A stretch of 64,000 nt of DNA from Ferrimonas sp048263965 (GTDB lineage: Bacteria; Pseudomonadota; Gammaproteobacteria; Enterobacterales; Shewanellaceae), in NCBI RefSeq assembly GCF_048263965.1, contig NZ_JBLXDO010000024.1, forward strand, positions 4,573 through 68,572, written 5' to 3'. The notes under the pieces are model-generated. The model was not told where the DNA came from. It saw only the letters and a program-made list of their open reading frames with translations, and did no database searches. Of the stretch, positions 15,083-22,700 are shown one piece after another (position 1 is the first letter of the stretch; each line of letters starts with the position of its first letter). A program made the translations under genes and the position numbers.

Positions 15083-16740
15083 TGTCCGACATCTGGCTGA
15101 AACGCTATCAGAGAGAGCGCCTGGCCAGAGAGGAGGCGGAGGCGCTGCTGGAGAGTAAGAGCCTGGAGCTCTACCAGGCCAATCAGCGGCTGGAAGCGGT
15201 GAACCAGCAGCAGGCCGGGGAGATCCGCCTGCGTCAACGCTATGATACCTACCTGCTTGGCGTCAGCCGTGAGTTGCTGGCCTGCAATGTTGTTGCGCCC
15301 TTTGATGCCATCCGAGAATGTCTCAACCGCCTGGGGTTACTCCTGGATGCCCAATGGGTGGGGCTGGAGTGGGGCCGAGGCCGGACCCTGGGGTGGCCCA
15401 GTCTGTATAACGGCCCCTGGCCCAAGCGTCAGAGTGGTCCTCTTGTCAGCGGTGAGGCGATGCTCAGGGAGTCTGGCTATCTCTGTGGTCATCAGTCGGT
15501 GGACGTCGGGGTGCGCCTGGTGGTGCTGTTTGAGCGGGAACTGCCTTGGCAGGAGACTCAGCAATCTCTGCTGCGGGATCTGTGCTCTTTGCTCAACGCC
15601 TTCTATGACAACTGGTTGGCCTTTACCCAACTGAAGCTGGCGGAGCAGGAGACCCACAGGATGTCCAACCTTCGCTCCCGGTTCCTGGCGATGGTGACCC
15701 ATGAGCTGCGCACCCCAATGAATGGCGTGCTGGGCTGTGCCGACCTGCTGGCCTCCACCGATCTGGAGAGTGAGCAGCGTCAGTTGCTCAGGGTCCTGAC
15801 GCAATCCGGTCAGAGCTTGTTGGCACTCATCAACGATGTGCTCGACTACAACAAGATCGACTCAGATCAGTTCTGCCTGAATGACAAAGCCACCGACCTG
15901 CACCAGCTGTGTCGCGACACCCTGGAGATTGTCCGGCCCATGGCGGCGGATAAGGGGTTGGAATTGGATTATCGGCTGGAGGGCAGGCTGCCAGAGCTGG
16001 TCAAACTGGACCCCAGCCGCTATCGCCAGGTGCTGCTCAACCTGTTGGGTAACGCCATCAACCATACCGAGTCCGGGAGCGTGGTACTCGGCCTTAAGGG
16101 GGCGGTATCGGAGAAGGGGACCGAGGTCATCACCTCGGTGACCGACAGCGGCCCCGGAATCAACGCCGACTTCATGGGCCAGTTGTTTGAGCCTTTTTCA
16201 CAGCAGAAGGGCGAGAGCAACGGCACCGGCCTCGGGCTCTCCATCAGCCAGAAGCTGGTGAGGCGACTTGGCGGCGAGCTGCAGGTGGAGAGTCATCTCG
16301 GGGAGGGCAGCCGATTCCACTTCACCCTGGTGCTGGAGAGCTGCAAGCTGCAGAGCGCTGAGCGGGAGCAGAAGCCTGTCCACAAGAGTGGCAACATCCT
16401 GGTGGCCGAGGACACCAAGGCCAATCAACTGGTGGTGCGGATGATGCTGGAGCGCCAGGGGTGTCGGGTGACCATAGTGGAAAACGGTAAGGAGGCGCTG
16501 CAGCAGGCCAGTACCCAGCCCTTTGACCTGATCCTGATGGACTGCAGCATGCCGGAGATGGACGGCTACTCCGCCACCGAAGCGCTGCGTCGCAGAGGGT
16601 GTCGGATGCCGATACTGGCATTGACCGCCACCACCACCGCCGAGGCCCATCGCATGTGCCTGGATGCCGGTATGGATGCGGTGCTGCATAAGCCGATCCA
16701 CAGGGAAGCCCTGGTGAATGCCCTGAATCAGTGGCTGTGA
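15082..16740 (+). CDS. Hybrid sensor histidine kinase, H-NOX partner
   Basis: The 552-residue protein has an N-terminal coiled coil (about 8-60), a sensor region (about 65-190) with no transmembrane helix, a HisKA domain with phospho-acceptor His207 (VTHELRTPMNG), an ATPase domain with N box (LLNLLGNAINHTE), G1 (DSGPGI) and G2 (GTGLGLSISQKL), and a C-terminal receiver domain with Asp487 (LILMDCSMPEMDG). It is thus cytosolic and must take its signal from a partner, consistent with the overlapping H-NOX gene. It resembles the HnoK/HqsK type of H-NOX-associated kinases. No HPt or DNA-binding output lies nearby, so the phosphorelay continues elsewhere. Confidence 0.93.
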   Translation: MSDIWLKRYQRERLAREEAEALLESKSLELYQANQRLEAVNQQQAGEIRLRQRYDTYLLGVSRELLACNVVAPFDAIRECLNRLGLLLDAQWVGLEWGRGRTLGWPSLYNGPWPKRQSGPLVSGEAMLRESGYLCGHQSVDVGVRLVVLFERELPWQETQQSLLRDLCSLLNAFYDNWLAFTQLKLAEQETHRMSNLRSRFLAMVTHELRTPMNGVLGCADLLASTDLESEQRQLLRVLTQSGQSLLALINDVLDYNKIDSDQFCLNDKATDLHQLCRDTLEIVRPMAADKGLELDYRLEGRLPELVKLDPSRYRQVLLNLLGNAINHTESGSVVLGLKGAVSEKGTEVITSVTDSGPGINADFMGQLFEPFSQQKGESNGTGLGLSISQKLVRRLGGELQVESHLGEGSRFHFTLVLESCKLQSAEREQKPVHKSGNILVAEDTKANQLVVRMMLERQGCRVTIVENGKEALQQASTQPFDLILMDCSMPEMDGYSATEALRRRGCRMPILALTATTTAEAHRMCLDAGMDAVLHKPIHREALVNALNQWL

Positions 16741-16840
16741 TCTGCGCCCGGTCAGCCCGTGAGTCTTCTACCTCCAAATAGGCAGTGGCCGGGGTAGCTC
16801 TGGTCTATGCTTGATGGACATTGGCCATCTGGAGTCTCCC

Positions 16841-17293
16841 ATGCTGAAGCTGTTTGCCCCCCTGTTGCTCTCTCTGCTCTGTGTTTCCGCGCCGGTACAG
16901 GCGATGGATGACCTTCTGGGTCTGGTGACTTCCCAACTGGGGGTGTCCCAGGAACAGGCCAGTGGTGGAATAGGTGCCCTGTTGGCGACCGCCGAGCCCA
17001 ACCTGGCGCCAGAAACCCTGAGTCAGCTGTCCCAGGTGTTGCCTGAGATGGACGGCCTGGTGCAGATGGGCGGGGATTTGCTGGCCAAAATGGGGGAGGG
17101 CAACGGAACGGCCGGTTTGCTCGGAACCGTGCTGGGGCAGAGTGGCGGTGCCCTGATGGGATTGAATGACGCTTTTGCCTCCTTGGGGCTGTCGCCGGAG
17201 ATGGTGGCCAGTTTCAGCCAGATACTGCTCGACTATGTTAATCAGCAGGGGGGAGAGGGGCTGATGCAACAACTGCAGAGTGCGCTGCTCTGA
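16841..17293 (+). CDS. DUF2780 family secreted protein
   Basis: The 150-residue product has a signal peptide (MLKLFAPLLLSLLCVSAPVQA, read in two parts, cut after the Ala of VQA) and a mature region rich in Leu, Gly, Ala and Gln, with few charges. The layout (DDLLGLVTSQLGVSQEQASG near the start, then a repeated helical pattern) matches DUF2780, a family of VcgC/VcgE-like proteins with no known role. The start at 16841 is preferred over the in-frame ATG at 16811 because it gives the signal peptide directly. Confidence 0.75.
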   Translation: MLKLFAPLLLSLLCVSAPVQAMDDLLGLVTSQLGVSQEQASGGIGALLATAEPNLAPETLSQLSQVLPEMDGLVQMGGDLLAKMGEGNGTAGLLGTVLGQSGGALMGLNDAFASLGLSPEMVASFSQILLDYVNQQGGEGLMQQLQSALL

Positions 17294-17484
17294 CTGGTAA
17301 AACTCACAGAATTTTCAGTGTGATCTTCCTAGCATAACCTGGAGTGGCGGCGGCTAAAATTTATTCGGCAGCCCCCCAAAACAGGAGAGCCTCCACAACT
17401 GGTGAAAATCCTTTTTTCAGATATTGAAATATTGTCTCCAGCTTTATTAGATATGGCTTAAATAAAGGTCGGCTGGAGCCCCTG

Positions 17485-19554
17485 ATGACCCTCACCATTC
17501 GCTGGAAATTGGCCATTCTTATTGCCGGAGTGCTGCTGGCTGTCAGCAGTTTCTTCGGTGCCAACCTCTATTGGATCGAATCCAAGGTGCTCGACCAGCA
17601 ACAACAGCAGGTCTCTGCCCGGGTTGAGGGGCTGATACGGGATAACCTGGCTGGGCAGGTGGAGACCCTGGTTCGGGGAGTGGGGGTGGCTTACCGGGCC
17701 ACAGAGGAGCAGCAGATTCGACAGGCGCTGGCCAAAGAACTGATCTCGGTGCGTGACTCGGTGGCAAGGATGTATGAGAACAACCTGACCGACGATGAGA
17801 TGATGCTGCTTTACACCTTCATCAATGAGTATCGCTGGGGAGAGGGGCGTTACCTCTTTGCCTACGATGCAGAGACCCTGGCCAATGAAGCCTCGGGAAA
17901 TGGTGAAGTGGCGGTGGGGAACTCCAGGGATGCCCAGGATGAGAAGGGCAATTTCTACGCCCGAGACATCGTGGGCTCCGCCCGCAGCAGTGACATCGGT
18001 TTCGCCAGTTATTTCTTTACCAACCCGGCCACCGGCCTGGTGGAGGAGAAACTCTCCGCCTCCTTCTACTTTGAACCCCTGAACCTGGTCATCGGCACAG
18101 GGGAGTACCTGAGTACCCTCAAGACCTCAGCCAGGGAATCGGTACTGACGGCGGTGGCAGAATCCAGATTTGGGGAGTTTGGCTATTTCTGGATCCAGGA
18201 CCGTCAGGGGCAGATTCTCGCCCATCCGGACCCGGCTCTGGTGGGGACGATGACCCCGGCGACCCAGGCGGTGACCGAGGCACTGGCCAGTCGCAAAGAA
18301 ACGGTGCTTAAGACCCTGGAGCCTAACCCCTCGACCGGTGAACGAGCGTCGCGCATCACCTATGCCCGGGCGGTATTTCCCCGTTGGGACTGGATCATCG
18401 TCACCGGCGCCTTTGAGCAGGAGGTGACTGACATCGAGCAGGGGCTGAGCGGGGCAATGGCTGAGCTGTTCAGTGCCGAGGTGCTGAAGAGCATCAGCTA
18501 TTCTCTGGTACTTCTGGTGCTGACCATGGGACTGTCGGTATTCCTGCTCAATAAGATTATCGCTGAGATGCGCGATCTTCAGGCCAGAATCGAAAACCTG
18601 TGTACCGGAGACGCGGATCTGACCGCCAGGCTGGAGGTGAAGACCGAGGATGAGCTTGGGGCGATTCGTAAGGCGTTTAATCAGTTTGTGGAGAACTTGC
18701 AGGGGATGATGCTGGAGGTGAAGCAGACCAGTGACCACATCACCCTGTCCCTGGCGGAGCTGGACAACCAGACCCAGCGCAACAGCCTGGCACTGGAGCG
18801 TCATGCCAGGGAGACCTCCCTGGCGGCCACGGCCATTACCCAGGTCAGTGCCAGTGCCGACACCGTTGCCGAGGGAGCCGCGGATACCTCCGCCATGACC
18901 CACTCGGCCACAGGTCAGGCCCAGGAGTCGCGCACTACGGTCAAACAGGCCTCGGACAGCGTCAGGGCGCTGATCGGCGAGATGGAACAGGCGGCGGGCG
19001 GCATAGATTCCATGAACCGGGATACCCAGAAGATCGCCTCGGTGCTGGGGGTGATAGGCGAGATCGCCGAGCAGACCAACCTGCTGGCCCTCAACGCGGC
19101 CATTGAAGCGGCCAGAGCCGGGGAGCAGGGACGAGGGTTCGCCGTGGTGGCCGACGAGGTACGCAACCTGGCTTCCCGTACCCAGGGCAGTACCGCCGAG
19201 ATCAATCAGATCATCAGCCAACTGACTCAGAGTGCCGGCGATGCGGTCGCCATGGTCCACAACACCCGAAGCAGTTGCACCCTGGTGGCGGAAAACACCG
19301 AGCGGGTGACTGACAGTCTGGAGCTGATGGGCAGTGCCATTGGCGACATCGATCAGCTCAGTGGCCGCATCGATCAGGCGGCGCGCCAGCAGAGCGCCGT
19401 CAGTGAAGAGATCAGCAAGAACGTTCACTCCCTCCAGTCCATGGCCATGGAGCTCAGTGATAATGGCGAAAAGGTGGCCAACAGCGCCCGCAGCCTGGCT
19501 GCCGCCAATCAGCAGCTGAGTGGCCTGGTGGACAGATTCAAATTGCAACCCTGA
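17485..19554 (+). CDS. Methyl-accepting chemotaxis protein with Cache sensor
   Basis: The 689-residue chemoreceptor starts with a membrane helix (residues 8-30), then a large periplasmic sensor (about 31-335) with two Cache-like repeats, the first with YLFAYDAE and ARDIVGSAR, the second with FGYFWIQDRQGQILAHPDP. A second membrane helix follows (about 337-358), then a HAMP domain and the signalling tip EIAEQTNLLALNAAIEAAR and GEQGRGFAVVADEVR. The C-terminus lacks the NWETF-type tether. The dual sensors of this class usually detect small carboxylates, but the ligand cannot be told from sequence. It is monocistronic with its own terminator. Confidence 0.92.
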   Translation: MTLTIRWKLAILIAGVLLAVSSFFGANLYWIESKVLDQQQQQVSARVEGLIRDNLAGQVETLVRGVGVAYRATEEQQIRQALAKELISVRDSVARMYENNLTDDEMMLLYTFINEYRWGEGRYLFAYDAETLANEASGNGEVAVGNSRDAQDEKGNFYARDIVGSARSSDIGFASYFFTNPATGLVEEKLSASFYFEPLNLVIGTGEYLSTLKTSARESVLTAVAESRFGEFGYFWIQDRQGQILAHPDPALVGTMTPATQAVTEALASRKETVLKTLEPNPSTGERASRITYARAVFPRWDWIIVTGAFEQEVTDIEQGLSGAMAELFSAEVLKSISYSLVLLVLTMGLSVFLLNKIIAEMRDLQARIENLCTGDADLTARLEVKTEDELGAIRKAFNQFVENLQGMMLEVKQTSDHITLSLAELDNQTQRNSLALERHARETSLAATAITQVSASADTVAEGAADTSAMTHSATGQAQESRTTVKQASDSVRALIGEMEQAAGGIDSMNRDTQKIASVLGVIGEIAEQTNLLALNAAIEAARAGEQGRGFAVVADEVRNLASRTQGSTAEINQIISQLTQSAGDAVAMVHNTRSSCTLVAENTERVTDSLELMGSAIGDIDQLSGRIDQAARQQSAVSEEISKNVHSLQSMAMELSDNGEKVANSARSLAAANQQLSGLVDRFKLQP

Positions 19555-19565
19555 CCCTGGAGCCT

Positions 19566-19602
19566 GGGGGTGTCTGACTTCGGTTGGACACCCCCTTTTT
19601 CC
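19566..19602 (+). terminator. Terminator after the chemoreceptor gene
   Basis: The stem GGGGGTGTC/GACACCCCC is followed by TTTTT, starting 12 bp after the stop codon. Confidence 0.88.
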
Positions 19603-19748
19603 CTAGGCTTATCAGTTAACTAGAGGCAAGCTGCCAACAGCCACAGACAAGGCAGACTATACTTTAAAGGCAGGCTCCATAGTAAAGGGGGTTGCCCAGG
19701 CGAGTTGGTCAGCCTCCTCCTCCGCCTTCTCTGTCAAAGGAGGTACCC

Positions 19749-19859
19749 ATGGACTGGTATTTCATCTCTCATGTGTTATTCACCCAGGATGTGCTGGGTC
19801 AGTTGCTGCTGATTGTGCCCATTGTGGCTTTCATCTACTGGACCGCAACCCGGACCTGA
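19749..19859 (+). CDS. Predicted 36-residue membrane microprotein
   Basis: A very strong ribosome site, AAAGGAGGT (19737-19745), lies 3 bp before the ATG. It opens a 36-codon frame whose product (MDWYFISHVLFTQDVLGQ then a hydrophobic stretch LLLIVPIVAFIYW, residues 19-31) is a single-pass membrane peptide ending in RT. It is an isolated small gene between the chemoreceptor terminator and another microprotein at 20075. I do not recognise it. The short 3-bp spacing is tight but the perfect ribosome site and membrane segment make it likely to be translated. Confidence 0.6.
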   Translation: MDWYFISHVLFTQDVLGQLLLIVPIVAFIYWTATRT

Positions 19860-20074
19860 AACAGGTCAGCACCCCCCCTGCATGCCATTCTGCTCCCGAG
19901 TTGGACTGGCAAGGACAGGCGTGAACAAAAATTAGGCGGAAATGCCTAAAATTTCAGATTACCCTCTAAGTACAAAGGATTGGGTCTGAGCAGCAGGTCG
20001 ACAACAAGCCGGTTTCAAGCGGTTTGGTGAAAGCCCCTGTTGCCAGGCAAGTCATCGATACTGGAGAGGTGGTC

Positions 20075-20239
20075 ATGTCTGTATCTTCAACTCTTGTTAC
20101 CGCAATCATCCATTTTATCCTGACGTTGATGTTTGTTGTGGCCCTGGCCCTGGGGTGGGTGTGGCTGGTTCGTTGGCGCTTTGATGTGCCCGAGCAGATC
20201 ACCGATGAGGAGATCGACGCGGATCTGCATTTTCATTGA
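20075..20239 (+). CDS. Predicted 54-residue membrane microprotein
   Basis: The product has one transmembrane helix (about residues 7-32, ATLVTAIIHFIL-like then MFVVALALGWVWLVRW) and an acidic tail (DVPEQITDEEIDADLHFH). GGAGAGG lies 6 bp before the chosen ATG. The frame is open upstream to 20024, but that part is hydrophilic and lacks a ribosome site. It is 215 bp after the 36-residue gene and 88 bp before the tyrosine phosphatase. I do not recognise the family; the acidic cytosolic tail may bind a partner. Confidence 0.6.
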   Translation: MSVSSTLVTAIIHFILTLMFVVALALGWVWLVRWRFDVPEQITDEEIDADLHFH

Positions 20240-20327
20240 GTCGGCTGAGGCTGGCCGAGTGCTCGCCGTCCCTCACGGGTTCTGTTAGGCTGGGCCCGTT
20301 ATTGCAGATTCGACTTAGATTGGCCTT

Positions 20328-20783
20328 ATGAATTACAAGACTGTTTCCTCTGTACTTTTTGTCTGCCTCGGCAACATTTGCCGCTCGCCGTCGGCGGAGG
20401 CGGTGTTTCGTCACCGGTTTGAGTCCGCCGGCCTGCCACTGATGCTGGACTCTGCCGGGACCGATGCCTACCACGCCGGAGAGCAGCCGGACAGGCGCTC
20501 CGCCGCCGCCGGGCGTCAGCGAGGCTATAACTTTTCCGGGATGCGGGCGCGGCGGGTCACCGATGAGGATTTTGAGCAGTTCGATCTGATTCTGGCTGCC
20601 GATGGCAGTAACTTGCTGGACCTCAAGTCACGTTGTCCGGATCACCTGGCGTACAAGCTGGATATGATCGTGGAATCCGGGGAGGTGCCCGACCCCTATT
20701 ATGGTGGCAGCGATGGCTTCGAGCTGGTGCTCGACCTGCTGGAGCAGGCGGCGGACCGCTGGATAGAGCGTTTGGCGCGTTAG
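20328..20783 (+). CDS. Low-molecular-weight protein tyrosine phosphatase
   Basis: A 151-residue cytosolic phosphatase. The P-loop C-x5-R-S is Cys13-LGNIC-Arg19-Ser20 and the general acid is Asp122 in the DPYYGG loop. Length and fold elements match the family, of which E. coli Wzb and eukaryotic LMW-PTP are members. No capsule or kinase gene lies nearby, so a Wzb-type role in polysaccharide export is not supported here. It has a terminator 23 bp past its stop. Confidence 0.95.
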   Translation: MNYKTVSSVLFVCLGNICRSPSAEAVFRHRFESAGLPLMLDSAGTDAYHAGEQPDRRSAAAGRQRGYNFSGMRARRVTDEDFEQFDLILAADGSNLLDLKSRCPDHLAYKLDMIVESGEVPDPYYGGSDGFELVLDLLEQAADRWIERLAR

Positions 20784-20805
20784 GCCCGCCAGCGACAAGG
20801 AATGA

Positions 20806-20833
20806 AAAAGCCGGCTCAATCAGCCGGCTTTTT
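20806..20833 (+). terminator. Terminator after the tyrosine phosphatase gene
   Basis: AAAAAGCCGGCT pairs with AGCCGGCTTTTT around a short loop, with T residues following. Confidence 0.93.
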
Positions 20834-20850
20834 CTTGTCTGCAAGCCTTA

Positions 20851-21096
20851 GGGCGTGCTTATCTTTGCTGGTTAGATTTTGGCCGATAATGGCGGCAAGC
20901 AATCAAGGAGTTCGATTGTAGGCATAGTGGTTCTACGTCAAAATCGAACGACGCCGAGTGGTTGTCGCCAGGCCGGCCCCGGAGGGCGCGGCGAACTAAC
21001 CAGTTATAAACCCAGCTTGAGCAATCTCCGGCTAACTTGGTTCTATCGCAGGCAAACACGTTAGCGCAAAAATATTCAGCAAAGGTCAGCATGCCC
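20851..21096. mobile_element. MITE-like 246-bp element with terminal inverted repeats and TTA target duplication
   Basis: The left end GGGCGTGCTTATCTTTGCTG (20851-20870) and the reverse complement of the right end (21077-21096) agree at 17 of 20 positions. The element is bounded on both sides by the triplet TTA (20848-20850 and 21097-21099), as a 3-bp target duplication would be. No open frame of a transposase is inside. Two internal inverted repeats are visible: GTTCGATT (20910-20917) with AATCGAAC (20942-20949), and CTGGTTAG (20868-20875) with CTAACCAG (20996-21003). The right-hand TTA is the stop codon of the gene at 21097-22476. Confidence 0.6.
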
Positions 21097-22476
21097 TTAC
21101 GCCTGTTTGCGCTCCCAGCGGCGCTTGATGGGCACGACGATGGCGGTGACCACTATGGCAGCCAGAATCATGCCGATGGCCACTACGGGACTCTGAAGTG
21201 CATTGGGGTTGATCGCCAGGGTGCCGCCCAGAGAGAGCATCATCACGCCGGACATCAGCTTCAGGGTCTGGCCCTCCTTCTCGGTCAGCTTGCGCTTGCC
21301 CATGGTCAGGGCGAATACGGTCACAATGGCTGCCAGAGGGATCACATACACCACGTTGTACATCACCAGGTACATGTAACGGGTGCTCTCAGCCATGTCG
21401 TGCATGGAGAGCACGCTGGTGTAGATCATCGGGAAACCGGCGGTGCACAGCAGTTCGTAGGCATTGGCCAGAATCGCCAGCACGGTGGAGCCGACGATCA
21501 TTGCCGCCAGGCTGGAGGCGCTGGAGAGCTTGCCCATACGTTTGATCAGGCCTGTTCGGTTCTCTGCCGACATGGAGAGGGAGATCTCTCCCCGTTGCAG
21601 GAAGAACTCTTTGACGTTGATGATACCGGCGACAATGGCCAGCATCCCCGCAGCCAGGATGATCCAGCCGCCATCGGAGCCGTCGCCCAGCAGTTGGAAC
21701 AGGTTGAGCCAGGCGGTCATGAACAGGAAGTAGATCAGGCCTGAGAAGAACACGAAGATGCCGCCCACAATCAGCATGCGGCCCCGGCTCTTGGCGTTCA
21801 CCATCACACTCAGCAGGAACAGCAGAACAAAGAAGGCGCAGGGGTTGAAAGCGTCCACACCGGCCAACACCACGGTCAGGGCGGGCAGGGAAAGCTTCTC
21901 AGGGTTGACCACCCCGATAAAGGGCAGCTCCACGGGCTGTACCGCGGGTGCATTCATATCGGTGATGCCGCAGGTGCCGTCGTCACTGTCGCCACACTGG
22001 GCCCCCAGGTCCAGAGGCGCGTCCATGTCGATGCTGTCGCTGGCCACAGGGGCGATGCCGCTGAGGTTGCCCCCCAGGCGTTGGTAACAGGCGCGCAACT
22101 GGTTCTCCAGGAACTGTCCGGTGGTCTGTTCGCTGGTGTAGCCCACAATGGGTGTGCCGCATACCGCCATAAAGGGTACCGAGGTGGGCTCGGTCCCGGT
22201 CAGCTTGGCCACCTTCTGCCAGTGGGCGCGAGTGCCTGCATCCTGTACCTTGTAATCCTTGAGATCAATCCAGGGATACTGAGCCAGCAGCTTGTCCTCG
22301 ATGAAGGGGTGCGCTTCGGCGCAGTGCGGGCAGGTTTCAGACCAGAAGAAGTAGAGGGTGACTCTGGGTTCGCCAGCACTGTCATGGGTAAACCAGTCCG
22401 CATCGGCGGCTTGGCTCAAAGGGGAGAGGAAAATAAGTAGCAGACCCAACAACAGGCCTCTGATGGGATTCATCAA
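21097..22476 (-). CDS. Thioredoxin-fold / DsbD(CcdA)-like membrane thiol-disulfide protein
   Basis: The 459-residue protein joins a signal peptide (to about residue 24), a periplasmic thioredoxin-like domain with active site Cys49-Pro-His-Cys52 (FFWSETCPHCAEAHP), and from about residue 200 a membrane domain of six to eight helices like DsbD-beta/CcdA. That domain carries paired cysteines in GVDAFNPCAFFVLLF and YELLCTAGFP, the sites that relay electrons across the membrane. It probably moves reducing power from cytosolic thioredoxin to a periplasmic substrate. The order (redox domain first) differs from DsbD. Its TAA stop is inside the TTA duplication of the adjoining MITE. Confidence 0.82.
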   Translation of the reverse strand: MMNPIRGLLLGLLLIFLSPLSQAADADWFTHDSAGEPRVTLYFFWSETCPHCAEAHPFIEDKLLAQYPWIDLKDYKVQDAGTRAHWQKVAKLTGTEPTSVPFMAVCGTPIVGYTSEQTTGQFLENQLRACYQRLGGNLSGIAPVASDSIDMDAPLDLGAQCGDSDDGTCGITDMNAPAVQPVELPFIGVVNPEKLSLPALTVVLAGVDAFNPCAFFVLLFLLSVMVNAKSRGRMLIVGGIFVFFSGLIYFLFMTAWLNLFQLLGDGSDGGWIILAAGMLAIVAGIINVKEFFLQRGEISLSMSAENRTGLIKRMGKLSSASSLAAMIVGSTVLAILANAYELLCTAGFPMIYTSVLSMHDMAESTRYMYLVMYNVVYVIPLAAIVTVFALTMGKRKLTEKEGQTLKLMSGVMMLSLGGTLAINPNALQSPVVAIGMILAAIVVTAIVVPIKRRWERKQA

Positions 22477-22654
22477 GAATCACTCCTAAAACCGATTAAC
22501 TACCTTCTTAGTATTCACTCTAATGGTCCAAGTTCAGTGCTCGTAAAGGATTTTTATCAGGATGTTATCCACGGCACATTTTGGCCTTCATTCCCGATAA
22601 AAAACTGCAAAGGCGCGCAAATTCAGGGCCGAGATAAAGGTTAAAGCCGGGGCA

Positions 22655-22687
22655 TAAAAAAACCGGCAGACTGGGCTGCCGGTTTTT
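22655..22687 (-). terminator. Terminator after rne
   Basis: The stem ACCGGCAG/CTGCCGGT is flanked by A runs on the left and T runs on the right. It lies 14 bp past the rne stop on the minus strand and may also work in the other direction. Confidence 0.92.
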
Positions 22688-22700
22688 CTGGTCGCTGCGC

